DNA from: Sarcomyxa edulis
Taxonomy: Eukaryota; Basidiomycota; Agaricomycetes; Agaricales; Mycenaceae
DNA length: 64,000 nucleotides
Reading direction: 5' to 3'
Assembly: GCA_009761415.1 (NCBI GenBank)
Contig: QUOL01000003.1
Location: 1,116,001 to 1,180,000, forward strand
Position numbers and translations under genes: made by a program. The stretch's first letter is position 1, and each line of letters starts with the position of its first letter. This document shows positions 11,517-23,026 of this stretch, in pieces. The notes under the pieces are model-generated. The model was not told the DNA's origin. It worked only from the letters and a program-made list of their open reading frames with translations, and did no database searches.

Positions 11517-13041
11517 TCAGTCCCCAAAAAATATTCTGTCGATTATACAGTTGTTGCGTACCTTGATTTCGACTTCAGTTCCATCGTAGGGGATGAACGC
11601 AGCTAATTGACGATTTCGGATCAAAACATGGAACAGCTTGACATGTTGGAAACTTACCAGGGAGTTTCTCGCTGGCTTTACCGGGATGCACAGCGCCTTT
11701 GTGCGGTGCTTTAACGACGTAGAGAGGAGTTCCGTCGCTCTCACGTCCACCTTCGACGGGACGGGCACCTAAGGATCCGAGGTCAAGACGGCCATGGGCA
11801 CCGACCCAACGCAAGCCTTGCATGTCGCCCAGAAGAATTTCGTACGTGCCGAGCTATTACAGGAAGTCCGTTAGGTAGAAGAATGATCATGTGAACACCG
11901 CAAATACTTGCATGGATCTCTTCATGCTTGAATCCAATCACTGCACCTTTCTTGAATGCATCGGAAGCCTTGCCAACCTCTGGACATGACAGCTTATTGA
12001 CATTGACACGGAATCAGGCGATCACACCACTCACGGATACTTCCCTGATATCGTGCATCATCAGCGTATATACAACATAGAACAAACGATGTACTGACCT
12101 CATGGAATGCTCTACAGATGTACAACATCCAGCTGTGTTCTTGGCCAACGGAGATTGCGCCTGGAGGAATGTTTCTCCCTTCGGTCAAGACCCACGTAGC
12201 TGGGCCTCTAGGACCGTTCTGGTGGAAGTCTGCTGTGCGACGTTGGGCATCCTTGATCCAGTTCTGTAAAGCCCAAGTTTGGGCTTTTTTCTGTGAAAAG
12301 AATATGATCAATACACGAAGTGACGAATGCCGAAAAAGCGACACGACACACCTCTTCCTCGCTCTTTCCATGCTCCTTATACGCAAGATATCCGGCTCCA
12401 AGGAGGGCAGCTCCAGCTAGAAGACCACCGCCAACCTGTTTGAGATCAAGGTCGATGAGCCATGGATCGAGCTGATCAACGAAACGGGATAAATGCTGAC
12501 CTCGAGTTCCTTTTTACGCTTATCGTCAAGGTCCCACCAGTTTTTCTTGTGCTCTTCATGAGAGATTTCGGTGGTCTGGCCAGATGGCTTTTCACCTCCG
12601 TATCCAGCTACACTCAGATTCAATGCGCTGATCGGTTCGGATTGGTGGGAATCGGACTTACTCTGTGGGGGCGGGGGCGGCGGGTTGTAACCTTGCTTTT
12701 CGTCTGAGTAGGGTTGTTGTTGTTGTTGTTGTTCCTCGTGATGATGATGGTGGTGATGATCATGAGTATGGTCAGAATCCTGAAGGCGACCCCATAGCGC
12801 CGGAGTAACAGGAGGAGTCCAATCGGACTAGAAAGACACAGCCTAATCAGCTGGAGATGAAAGTCATATATTGTGCTCAGACGTACTTGCGATAGATGAG
12901 CTTGGATGATCTTGTACTCATGTCCTGCCGAGTGACGCGCGTGTTAATTACAACCAAATGCCAGGCTGTGATAGGTTTACCCTCATATTCTACGACATCA
13001 CCGTAGTTGTACTGTGTACCGGGTTCCCAAGGTTGTACCAT
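11517..13041 (-). CDS. Chitin-binding (CBM5/12-type) and DM9/DUF3421 protein
   Basis: The first exons encode an aromatic-rich chitin-binding type 3 module: MVQPWEPGTQYNYGDVVEY, then GHEYKIIQAH, then DWTPPVTPALWGRL. Next comes a low-complexity region with a His run, a Gln run and a Pro run, a charged part with HKKNWWDLDDKRKKE, and a Gly/Ala-rich apolar segment (LLAGAALLGAGYLAY). The C-terminal half is a pair of DM9 repeats with WVLTEGRNIPPGAISVGQE, SIQVGKASDAFKKGAVIGF, WVGAHGRLDLG and GGRESDGTPLYVVKA. DM9 proteins in animals bind mannose-type glycans. No signal peptide is seen, so cell location is open. One intron uses GC-AG and one exon is 10 nt (see findings). The end is either the in-frame stop at 11517 or a further exon. 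Confidence 0.75.
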
Positions 13042-14208
13042 CGTGAAGGAGTTCTGAGTGCAGTAGTATGTAGTAGGGTTTCTAGAGGGATTGGAGATGT
13101 CGATGAAGATGAGGGTTTATATATACCCCAATGGCCATATCCGGCGTTCATCAAGATCCGAACTGGTCAGACTGGTCGCGTCATATTGCAACGTTGCAAC
13201 GATCGAGGTCACGGCGGAAGGACAGAGGGGTCTCGCACAGTTGTGCACAATAATAGAAGGCCTTTATCGACTCCAATCATGAAACTTTAACCAACGTCCA
13301 AGGGCACCAAGACCTTCGAGCGGAGTAAGGTGAAAGTGTGAAACACAAGAAAGTATGAGGAAGGCTGTTTCGCCGGATGGCTGTGGGGAGAGCGACGCGC
13401 CCAGACCTGACTCGCTGATTCGTCGTATGCCAGATGTGGTTAGTTCCATTGTATCAGTGAGACTGAGGAATCGTATAAAGCCAAGACTTACGAGCTCTAA
13501 GAAGTGAAGACTAGTGCTCACCTTGTGGTCACGCAACTAGGGCACAGGGATAATCGAACCACGACACACAGCCAGTCAATCACATTCGTTTATGTGTGAA
13601 TGATTACAGTGGGGGGTTTGTGATTATATCAAATCTCCGAGATTAGAAACAAAATCGGGCGAATTTCGTGTATTTCTTCGCGTGATGTCGCGCGTGTATT
13701 CTGTGTCAACTGTGAATAGAGTTAATGGGGAGGAATCCAAGTAATATCCTCACGCGAATGTCACAGATATGCATTGGCCACGTGCCAACGCGAGAGTTAT
13801 GCGTGACGGCTCCCCAGGTTACATGTATGACTGGGGTAGCGTCGACGCACGCCATGATTGGGATAATATGTCAATGTTGTAAATGAGAAGAGGGTTCACG
13901 ATGAAAGAAAAAAACGATGCAGCTTCCTCCAGTCGGAAGCAGGGGTATATAGGGCCGACGACGCTTGCGGCTCAGATATCAAATAGTACGCTTAAAAAAC
14001 AAACATAAGTTAACCCTGACTGAACCTGATACAAATAGTGTGAACCCATACCTTGATAGACAACCAATGAGACACGAGGGTCCTTATTCTGGTCGTGAGG
14101 GCGTGGCGGCACAGATCGCAGGTTAGCTTGTCACCCAACGGACCAAAAACAAGTTGTATAGTGTTTTCCGAAAGATCTATTTATATATGCGCGTCAGCGT
14201 ATCTAAAA
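13042..14208. other. Intergenic stretch upstream of the chitin-binding/DM9 gene
   Basis: This 1.2 kb is the upstream region of the minus-strand chitin-binding/DM9 gene and lies beyond the 3' end of the BTB gene. A CACGTG motif lies near 13780 and a TATATA near 13946. No supported coding or RNA gene was found. Confidence 0.35.
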
Positions 14209-15195
14209 TTAACTGGCTATGATGAGTTTGGGCTGACCTGGGACTGCACCACACATTATATAGGAAGAAGCCAACGTCCAGGCTGTACCAAGTTTCCTCT
14301 GCTCCGTGAGATCGCACATAGCTGTCGGAGGATGGGGATGTGGAGGTGGTCGCATGACGCGCCTTAGGGCTTCTGTGCGACCGAGGTGTAGGAAAAAGAG
14401 ACGTTTGAGGTAAACGGGACCCATTGCCACGGCGTCGTCGTCGGTGATTGTGCTGAGCGTCAAGGAATGGAGATGCGACGATGTTGCTACGGCTAGATCT
14501 TCGAGGCCGTGGTGGGCGGCAAGGATGTAAAGTTTGAGCGGTGACGAAGGGGCATGGGAGAGGAGGACGGAGTAGAAAGGAGTTCGTTGGGTGATTTGTT
14601 TGGGATCGAGTCCGTACTTTGGTAGGGCTTCGACTGCGGCAGCAAGGACATCGAGAGAGCAAAAGTAACGTGCGCAGGAGATGCCGTAGGCGACGTGGAG
14701 TATGACGTTGAGGATAGCGGCTGATTCGTGGACACTGACGACGGATGGTTGTGGGTCGTTATCGCTATTGGGAGAAAGGGAGCTGAGTGGGGGAGTGGGA
14801 ATTGCTGATAAGAGATCGATCCGTTGGTCATTTGATGGTCCAAGGATGACATGAGAGTGTATGTAGAAGAGAACGGAGTCGGCAGAGACAAAAATCAGGT
14901 CTGGAGGAAGAGGATCGAGGCACGCATCTGGGTAAAATGCAGTCGAGATGGACACGTCGTCGTCTTCCAGTGGAAGCACTGAGATGATGGGTGTAATATC
15001 CTAGAACCAGAATTGTATATGAATACCCTTCTCTCCGCCGTTAGGAAGCAGATAATAAAGTGAACGAACGGGCAATGTTGAGGTTTGAGAAACTGGCTGA
15101 TTATCAGGACGAGAGGAAGATTCCGAGTCGATGTCCTGGTAATCGGGCTGTAAAAGGGAGTCCCAATCGAAAAAAAATTCGGAATCCAGATCCAT
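14209..15195 (-). CDS. BTB/POZ-domain protein
   Basis: This is one of the lineage-expanded BTB proteins of Agaricomycetes. After an acidic, aromatic N-terminus (MDLDSEFFFDWDSLLQP) the sequence DLIFVSADSVLFYIHSHVIL marks the BTB strand and helix. ILNVILHVAYGIS and LAAAVEALPKYGLDP complete the fold, and helices follow with LYILAAHHGLEDLAVATSS. The reading frame is interrupted by one TAG at 15001-15003. A 69-nt intron (15001-15069) with a weak GTTCGT donor would remove it and keep frame, because that TAG would be the acceptor. It is therefore modelled as a two-exon gene. A nonsense mutation is the alternative. Such proteins often serve as adaptors of cullin-3 ubiquitin ligases or as scaffolds; the partner is unknown. 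Confidence 0.65.
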
Positions 15196-15948
15196 TGGTT
15201 GGCTACTAGCTAGTGACTAGCTATAGTATCGGACTGGTCGTGAAGGATGAACGAAGAGCAAAGCAGAGTGGAAGATGGTAAAAGTGCATAAACCTTCGAG
15301 GACGATTCTGTTTCGAGCAGATCGTCGCTCTGAGGGACCGCATGCAGTGGATCGTCGCTCGTTCACCAGGACCATTTCTCAGGCCTCCAGGTACCATGGT
15401 CCATCAACACATCGTCCACTCCATGGTCCGGACCTAATCGTGTACTAACTTTTCCTCTAGAGAATAGCAGTGATCTCTCCTTCGTATTCAGAATTCGGTG
15501 TTTTTTCCAGTCCGATATGCACATCGACTATCGCCCTTTTTTTTGCGTCCGTCGTAAAAACAAATTGAATGCCATGCGAATTTAGCCGCCAGTTCCTCAC
15601 TGTTGTCGATATCCATAACCCTTTTTTTGCGAGACCTGCAGGCCGAGGTCGGCACTGACAGTCAACGCACCTGTATGCACGAGTGAACTTCAATCAGGCC
15701 TATCAGTAGAAATTTGGGGTTCGAAGAGCATACCGTAACACCTCCAATGCGACAACTGCACATATTTTTATGACAGGCTTCCAAACGTATTCAGCAACAA
15801 AGATGGCGACGGATATGTCAGTGGCGCGAACTAGATCACGGCGAATAAATTATAACAGTTGGGTTCGACCGTAAAGTACAGACATACACGCAGTCCTTCG
15901 AACGAAAAAATCGTCGAGACAAGGTCTTCTTCACCTGCAAAGATACTT
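15196..15948. other. Intergenic stretch with a short direct repeat
   Basis: GATCGTCGCTC occurs twice, near 15321 and 15351, just upstream of the BTB gene, and CCATGGTCC also occurs twice near 15400-15430. A minus-strand frame at 15457-15693 lacks an ATG start and family features. No gene is called. Confidence 0.35.
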
Positions 15949-16966
15949 TCAAAGTTGCCGCTTTCCTCTGTTCCCACCAGCAGGCGTTTTCCGCTTACGG
16001 AACATGCTTCCACCTCCAGTCTGATTCGGTACGACATCCGTTTCTGGTTTCACCGGACTCTCGGTCTTGGGTGAGATGTGTGATTCTGGGACAGGTGGTT
16101 TCTCATCCTCGACTGGTTCAACTATTGGAGCGTGCGAGACTACGTCCTCAGTCTTTGGGGAGTCTGTCGTACTGGTCGCTTCCTCTTTAATAGCGTCTCC
16201 TGGTCTCTTCCACTGAACCTTTGTCCATTTTGGTATTTCCGTCGGCTGTGAACTCGTCGACCCCGCATCAAGGACAGATGATTCTTCCTTCTTCTTCAGC
16301 TTGATGGGTATTACCCCTGGATCGTAGATTTCCCCCAGCCCAACGCCCAGTGTTTTCTTACGCAGTTTGAATTGTCTGTTGTCTTCTTCGTCGATCGGTG
16401 TCTCTGCTTCTCGTTTCAAGCCAGATTCGGGAACAGAAGAACTGGAACTAGGGACGGGTGGTGGAAGCAACTGCCAATCACCAGCTACCCCCTCCATTCG
16501 CCGACGTTCTGCCTCAGCAGCAAGCCGCTCAGCATCAGGATCTTGATATCCCAGAGACTCGGCAGTGGAATAATTAGAGAACGCATTGGTAGGTTTTGAA
16601 GGTGGTTTACGGGCGGCGGTAGACGTCGAGGCGACTGGGGCAGTGCTACTTGGAAGTTTAGCTATTCCAGCATTGACGTCCTGAGCGAATGCTGCTTGAG
16701 CAGCCTAGGAGGACCACATAAGCGACAGCGAAGGTGACATGTTTTGTACAACATACCTGTTCTACGCGCGCCATTTCTCTTGCCTCTTCATCGAGGTCCT
16801 TCTTCCGCTTCTCACCCTGCTTGTACAGGCCTCGGACGAAACGTTCCTTGTTACCCTTGTGTCGCATCCCATTCTCGTGCTGCTGCTTCGAGGGAGCATC
16901 GTCTGCGATGTAAATGTCACAGTATCTGCAGAAGTACTTTTTGTGAGACACCCAGTATTCGCTCAT
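15949..16966 (-). CDS. U1-type zinc-finger protein, WBP4/FBP21-like
   Basis: Two exons (16757-16966 and 15949-16704) give 321 residues. The N-terminus MSEYWVSHKKYFCRYCDIYI contains the first Cys pair of a U1/matrin C2H2 finger, completed by HENGMRHKGNKERFV. An arginine/lysine/glutamate-rich helix follows. This N-terminal layout is that of WBP4/FBP21, a spliceosomal B-complex component. The rest is disordered, with Pro/Ser runs and several SPKTE/KWTKVQWKRPGD-type segments, and ends in a basic tail (MFRKRKTPAGGNRGKRQL). No clear WW domain was seen, so only the zinc finger supports the assignment. The gene is head to head with the ELL-type gene, 377 bp between the starts. Confidence 0.75.
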
Positions 16967-17343
16967 AGTGATGGTAGAGACTTTCTGCGAGCGATGAGCG
17001 TCGAATTAGGCCAAAGAGATACAGACACAAGCTATTAGAGTAGAGAGTTGTAGGAAGAGCACCGTAGGCTCGGCGTAAGATGAACGGGCAACGGCGCCGA
17101 ATATCGTCCAAATCGGGCATGATGATGCCCGGTACAGCCGCCACATGCCCGGCGGCGGTCCAAGGTGCTTCCTCTCACAAAGTCACCAAGTGGCAAGCGG
17201 AACAATTGCAAGGGGCACAAGTCTCTCTTCTTTCTTGTTCAAATCCCTCCCTTTCCTACCATCATCTCCAGCAGTCTCATCTCCCAGAACTCGTAGAATT
17301 CACCCATTGTCCTCGACTAACTAACATTAACGCTCATCCCGCC
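16967..17343. promoter_or_regulatory. Shared divergent promoter region
   Basis: This 377-bp stretch separates the start codons of the U1-type zinc-finger gene (minus) and the ELL-type gene (plus). It must hold both core promoters. No TATA box was found near either start. Confidence 0.5.
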
Positions 17344-19856
17344 ATGCCTTTGCCACCGAACACCACTTTGTCTCTTCATGGTTACTCTAAACCAGGAGAT
17401 ACAATACAATCAAAGCCGAAGCAGGCCATGATTATCCGCATGTCTGCAGAAACACTAGACGCCCTCGAAGACTTCCCTAATCAACCCCCCTTGCAGTTCG
17501 AATTTGGCGACACCACAGTGCGTCCAATCACTTGCTTTGTCTTGAAAGCTCCTTTGATACTCACTCACATACGTAGGGAATCTGGATAGGCGATACTTTC
17601 TTTCCTATGCGCTCTGAGAAGGAATCAGGCTCGCACGAACTCTACCTACGCGCTTCGACCGCCGCGAAACCTACCGCCCCACTGAAACTACATGCCAACA
17701 TAATAGGCAAGTTCATGGTTGAACGTGAACTGGGTGAGAAGGCTGAAAACAAAGTGCGAGAGAGTACGCGTGCAGCAGAGAATACCCGCACTCAGCGCCA
17801 GACTATCCGGCTCGATGGCCCTCCTCCCGATCTTACCATCCCCCGGAAATCCAAGGCGACGACAGATAGTATGTTTCGCAAACCGATTAGGGCAAGTGAT
17901 CATTTGCGTAATAATACGGCGTCATCGTCCTCATCGTCGGCATCTACACGTCTGCCACCCAAACCCGCCGCTCCGAGCCCTCAGACCAAAACTCCTGTCA
18001 AGGAACAGCTTCCTGCTCGAGCGCGCCTGGTTCATTACCTGGCCATTAGAGACAGAACCAAAGAAGAGATCTTGAGGATCATCGGGGGACCCGACTGTGA
18101 TAGAGCAAACCGTTCAAGAATATTGGACCTTCTAGACGAGGTATGTCAATACCCGTGCGCAATTTGAAGCAGATGAATTGACCGCACACGATCTTAGCTT
18201 GCTGAACCAACTCAGAAGAAGGACGTCTTCACACTCAAACTCAAGTCATGGCTCGAAGTCCGGCCTCTTGAGTGGAGTAGCTTGACGGAGGAGGAAAGGA
18301 TCGCTATGTGTCGATCGGCAAGGAAGGCTTTGGTCGATATGAAGATTCCACGAAGCGAGGCAGCATGGGACCACATTAAGCTGCCAGTGAAAGGCGCACC
18401 GCGACCATCGCTGACTACTGCAAGTGCAACTGCAGGCCCTACCAAAGCCTCAGTGGCTCAGAGGGCTGTCAACGATGAGCCTCCAAAACGCGGTCTCTCA
18501 TCGAAAGATGTCAAAGAGAAGAAAGCGGCCAAGTCAAAAGCTGATGCCACTGCACGAGGCAAGACTGAAATACGAATGAAGGATGAGAGCGTTAAAGCTT
18601 CTCCTAGGCCTACTGCAGTGAAGAGAGATCCAGACGCGATGGATTGGACATCTACTACCACTGCTCGTAGCTCAGCTTCGACGAGTAAACCTGTCGCAAC
18701 GGCTACGACTAGTGCTACTAGGAAGGTTCCCGGGTCTGGGTTCAAAACAGGAATATCAACCTCTCAGGATAGTCGTTCAGAGGCCCCTGATAGGTCTAGA
18801 GCCAGCCCAATCCCTCGAAACAAACCTGCTAATGGGAATGGGCGTGCGCCTCCGACTGCCAAGGCGGTCGCTCCTACTACTGCTACCGTGGAGGAGAAGA
18901 AATACGGACTCGGCGCCGGAGCTAACGTGCGGATCAAGAAGATCAAAACAGATTCTGATGCTATAGATCGGGAGAGATCTGTGGAAAGGTCAAAGGCCTT
19001 AGAGACTTCCCCCACCTTGAAACGCAAGAAGCCACTGAAGGAAGAGGAGGAGGAGGAGATACCCCGAGCAAATGCGTCGTTGACGAAGAGACGGAAGACT
19101 GAAGAATCCCCCCGTCCTGTTCCTGTTCCGTCTGCATCGACATCGGCTGTACCACGAGCAAAAGACCTGTCTTTACCCAAGAAACCCACCGTCCCCATTC
19201 CTGGACGCGCTATCAAGAAAGAACCGTCTCCACTCAACCCTCCTATTTCTGTTCCTAACAAGACGAAGAAGACATCGCCGTTGCAACAATCCACCGTACC
19301 CAGCTCATCATCCCTACCCCAACATCACACGGAAAGACGCGGAAGTTCCAAACTAAGCGCATCGTCCAAGTCTCGACGTAAGTCTCCCATATACACGTCG
19401 TCTGAGGACGAAGACCAAGACCAAGACCAAGACAGAGACCAAGACGAGATCCGCCGTCCGGAAAAACAGCGTGATGTTTTAGTTTTACCTACTCCCTCCA
19501 CAGCAACATCCAATTCTTCCGGCAGCAGCTCTAGTGCTGGCACAAGTTCCCGTGCGCGACCCTCCCAGACGCCCCTTCCTCTTCCTCTTCCCAAAGACCA
19601 CGCTGGTCTTCGCAGCCGCTACAGAACGACGTACAAAGACTACCTCGCGACATTCCAAAAACTCGTCGCCCAACAGGACAAAATCGAGACTTTGCTCGGT
19701 CATGGTGGGGGAGATTCGGTTTCGGTTTCGGTTACAGATTCGGACGGGGATCTCATGGACACGGATGATCTGTCTAGACTTAGTGAGGATCATAAGAGGT
19801 TGTCGGAGGAGTTGATTTGTATTCGAAGGATATTTGGTAGTCCTCCTTCGAGTTGA
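17344..19856 (+). CDS. RNA polymerase II elongation factor ELL-type protein
   Basis: Three exons (17344-17517, 17577-18140, 18198-19856) give 798 residues with all phases consistent. The first exon holds an N-terminal beta-rich segment (LSLHGYSKPGD) as in the ELL N-terminal domain. The winged-helix part of that domain lies at about residues 215-300, with ARLVHYLAIRDRTKEEILRI, LDLLDE, FTLKLKSWLEVRPLEWSS and EEERIAMCRSARKAL. A long disordered basic and Ser/Pro-rich region follows, including a DQDQDQD run near 19410. The C-terminal roughly 85 residues (GLRSRYRTTYKDYLATFQKL onward to EELICIRRIFG) resemble the occludin/ELL helical domain. ELL suppresses Pol II pausing and works with EAF-type partners in the nucleus. 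The first ATG after the divergent promoter was used. Confidence 0.8.
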
Positions 19857-20463
19857 GATTGGGACCGGCAATGTCTGCGAGATTCCAACCTCCGACACTG
19901 ACAGTACGAATGGTAGGCCTCTGTACCTCCCTCCAAAGTCATATTTGGGTATACTTATGTAGAGATAAATGAAATTGTATTTGCAATCCAAAGAAAGTCC
20001 TTGGATCCGGAGTGGATTTTTCATATCTGTCTCCGTTCGCCCTAAGGAGGAGGAGGAGGAGTATATTATACTGGTCAGGTCCCAATTATATTCTGGTAGT
20101 TCGGCGACAAGATATGGTAAGTACTTGCAGGGAGTAACAAAAAAAAATTCCACACCGAAGAAACTTTTTTCAAATCATTTTATATTTATATAGTATATCC
20201 GAGCGTTGTTAGAGGTCAGAATGTGCTGTACATACGTGCCCTAACTCGATTTCTCATACTTAGATACACTGGATTCGCGACCGTGACCCAAAAAGGAAAT
20301 TCGCGGATTTCGAACGCGTCGGCGCGTCGACGTTGCCGGTCCCCATGATGTGGATGTTAAATAAGCACTATTCCATTCCATTCCATTCGACTTCAGCCCT
20401 CCCTAAGCCTACGCACTCCTCCTCCTCCTCCTTGTGATATCAAATAAACAGCGCAGTGTACTA
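19857..20463. other. Convergent 3' region
   Basis: This stretch lies between the ELL-type stop and the stop of a minus-strand gene. It has a GGAGGAGGAGGA run near 20045 and three CATTC repeats near 20370. No gene was found. Confidence 0.4.
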
Positions 20464-20654
20464 CTACCACTCCCCCCCTTCCCCTTCCCTATCCCCTCCC
20501 CCCCCCTCCAAAAACCGCGCAACCTGCATCGGCGTCAACCCGAACGCCCCCCGGTGTTTCGGCAGTTCGTTCAGGATGGTGTTATGGATCCGGGGGTCGA
20601 TTTGGAGTTTTGACTTCGGTCGTCTGGGTTTCTCTCCTACTCCTGCTCCTGAGT

Positions 20655-20687
<33 letters not shown>

Positions 20688-22707
20688 AAGAAGCAGCAGT
20701 CCTACGAAGAGGTTTAATCCCGGTCCTAGTCCCGGTCCTGGTCATAGTGGGATCACACCCCATCGCCATAGCCTTCCTCAAATCTTCACGACCCAAACCA
20801 AACGCCACGCGTTCATGCTCCCGTTCATGTCCTATGTATTCGATGATGGTTATGGTTCTGGTGCTTTCTTGGTGTTGTTGTTGTTGTTGTTGTTGGTTTT
20901 GTTGTTGTTGTTGTGCGTCCAAGGAGTCGGGGATGGAGTCGGAGTGGGAGTCGGACGTGAGTCGTTGGATCTACGAACGAACGAACGAACGAGGGGTGAG
21001 GGGTCGTGAGCAGTTATTGTTATGAGTAGGAGTGATAGTGATAGCGAAGACTCACATAACTAATCAATTCCGATTCCGATTTGGATACGGATTTGGGTGA
21101 TATAGAATGAGAATGACTGGGAATTAGTAGACATCCCGAATCTCTCTTTCTCTGTTCACCGCCTGTAAACATACACGATGCGTGCTCAGTTAGTTTCGAA
21201 CGTCTGTCTGTCTTCCCGAAGCAAAAAGTACGGATTTTTTTTACCTATTTGGGTTTTAAATACCAGAGGCATTTCTCCATCCGAGAGTTCGGTCTTTGAA
21301 TCAGGGAATTCGCGACGGATATCCCGAGGGATTATATGTGCAAATCCACGATCGGCGAATGCTCGTGCGAGGGCGAGGGAGGGGGAGGGGGTGGATGGTT
21401 GATTATGCGCGTGTGTGATCACATTTGTGGGAGTGCGTTGCCCTTGTAATAATGTTTTGGTGAGGCCTAGTAGAGCAGAACGGAGGCTGAGGCTCGGAGT
21501 TACCTTTTCGATTGCACCAGAGATCGACCATGAGGTTGTATATTGCTTGGGGAGCTACTTCGTTGTCTTTGTCTTTGTCTTGAAGGGGACTAGGTGGGTT
21601 TCCACCCGTGTCTTGAAGGGGACTAGCACCCGAGACGTCCGCCGCGAGGATGGACTTGAAAGACAGGACGCGCCTCCATGGAGATCATTTTCAGTAGTGT
21701 TATATATAAGAAAGAAAGAAAGGAAGAGAAGAGAAAGCATTGACGGACGAAGCAGAAAAAACGTACTTACTTTGGATGGGGATGGGGGAGACGAACGCAC
21801 GTCGTGACAACCGATGCATGGGATTCATCATGGTAGTCAATGGACCGTTCGAAAAAGTCTTGTATGGTGCTCGTTAGAGAGGGAGCTGAGGCGATGATGG
21901 GGATGTTCCGGCCCATGCGTCCGAAGTTTCGGAGGGAGTCTTCGAAGCTGATCATGATCACAGCATGCAAGTTAAGTTACTTTAGATTCAGAAAGAAAGG
22001 AAAGAGGAAGAGGAATGCGATGGAGAGAAGTATGATGATGATGCTTACTCGAGGGACCAGTCCATGGCATGGTTGCTCATGAGCAAGATTGCTTTTGCTC
22101 TGTCGGGGATGATGTCTAATCGTCTATGCATATCTGCCACTAGTATTGTGCTGACAGTGACAATGATAAGATGTCAGCATCAGCATGCATGAGAGATTGG
22201 TAGTCGTCTTGAATGAGACTAATACTATTCGATGCGTACTCACACATTCGAGTCCATGCGTAACGAAGCGAGATCATCATAGTCCGGTTCGACCACCTCT
22301 GAAGTGGTTTTAGGATATAGTGTTGCCAGCAGTTGTTGAGTGTTATTGGCCTCCTGAAGAGAGTTGGAGACGATGACAGAGTTTGTTGCGGTGGGAATGA
22401 GCGACGGCGGTGGTATGGAGGATAGAAGATCCAAAGCAGTTGCATTGGCAGAGGGTACACAGATTGATATGCGCGAATAGCCCTGTTGTAGTGAGTGAAG
22501 ACATATCTTGAGATAGGTTGGATGCAGTAGATCTGAAGCTGAAGGTGAGCTTGTAGATATCCTCCGAGGATATCGATATCGATTTGAGTTGAGGTTTAGC
22601 CTGAGGGTGCCAGGTAGACGGGTCATCGAGCATTGGGTGACCCTGGGGGTGGACATAGCCAACCGAGACATTGTGTGTGCCAGTCGTGTAATAGTAGACT
22701 GCTGCAT
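20464..22707 (-). CDS. Unassigned protein with mitochondrial-like leader and Gln-rich tail
   Basis: The family was not recognised. The model begins at 22707 with about 55 residues rich in Arg, Ser and Thr and without acidic residues (MQQSTITRLAHTMSRLAMST onward), which suggests a mitochondrial presequence. Successive exons give a helix (LKICLHSLQQGYSRISICV), then TILVADMHRRLDIIPDRAKA, then MGRNIPIIASAPSLTSTI followed by ESHASVV, then LRSALLGLTKTLLQ and ARAFADRGFAHIIPRDIR. The last exon has a Gln run, GREDLRKAMAMGCDP, a Gly/Ala run and ends SKLQIDPRIHNTILNELPKH plus a Gly-rich tail. Gln and Gly/Ala runs come from GTT and CTC repeats near 20880 and 20660. Introns with gtgagt and gtaagt donors were seen, but the full structure is provisional. 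Confidence 0.5.
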
Positions 22708-23026
22708 GATAGACCTCTAAGACGATACATATGCCAGTGCACCGTCGTATTCCATCCAAAGCTGGCCAAGGAGCAGGAGGCTGAGGAATGCAAGAACAAT
22801 ATTAATTCTTTCGAGTGAGAAGACTTGGTCAAAATTTCGATCAGTCCGGCAACTTATCAGCGACCACAGTCGGCATTCTACTTTGCGTGACGTGACGCTG
22901 CCTCGAGGCTCGTCGCTGATACTTACCCTGATATCCTCGGACCTCGACCTTTGACATGTGACACCTCTATAGATATCTCTGATCTCGTTATCATCTTGGA
23001 CTTAATCAGGTGCGAACTCTACATCG
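22708..23026. promoter_or_regulatory. Divergent intergenic region
   Basis: These 319 bp lie between the provisional start of the minus-strand gene and the F-box gene on plus. No TATA box stands out. If the minus-strand gene has an earlier exon, part of this region is coding. Confidence 0.3.

Noticed and set aside
15457..15693. Minus-strand open frame with four cysteines
   Set aside because: The apparent start is TTG and no family or splice support was found.
18764..19294. Long open frames on the strand opposite the ELL-type gene
   Set aside because: They lie inside the Ser/Lys-rich coding exon and reflect its composition; no family features.
20860..20920. GTT repeat considered as a CRISPR-like or satellite array
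   Set aside because: It is a trinucleotide run encoding Gln on minus, with no spacers.
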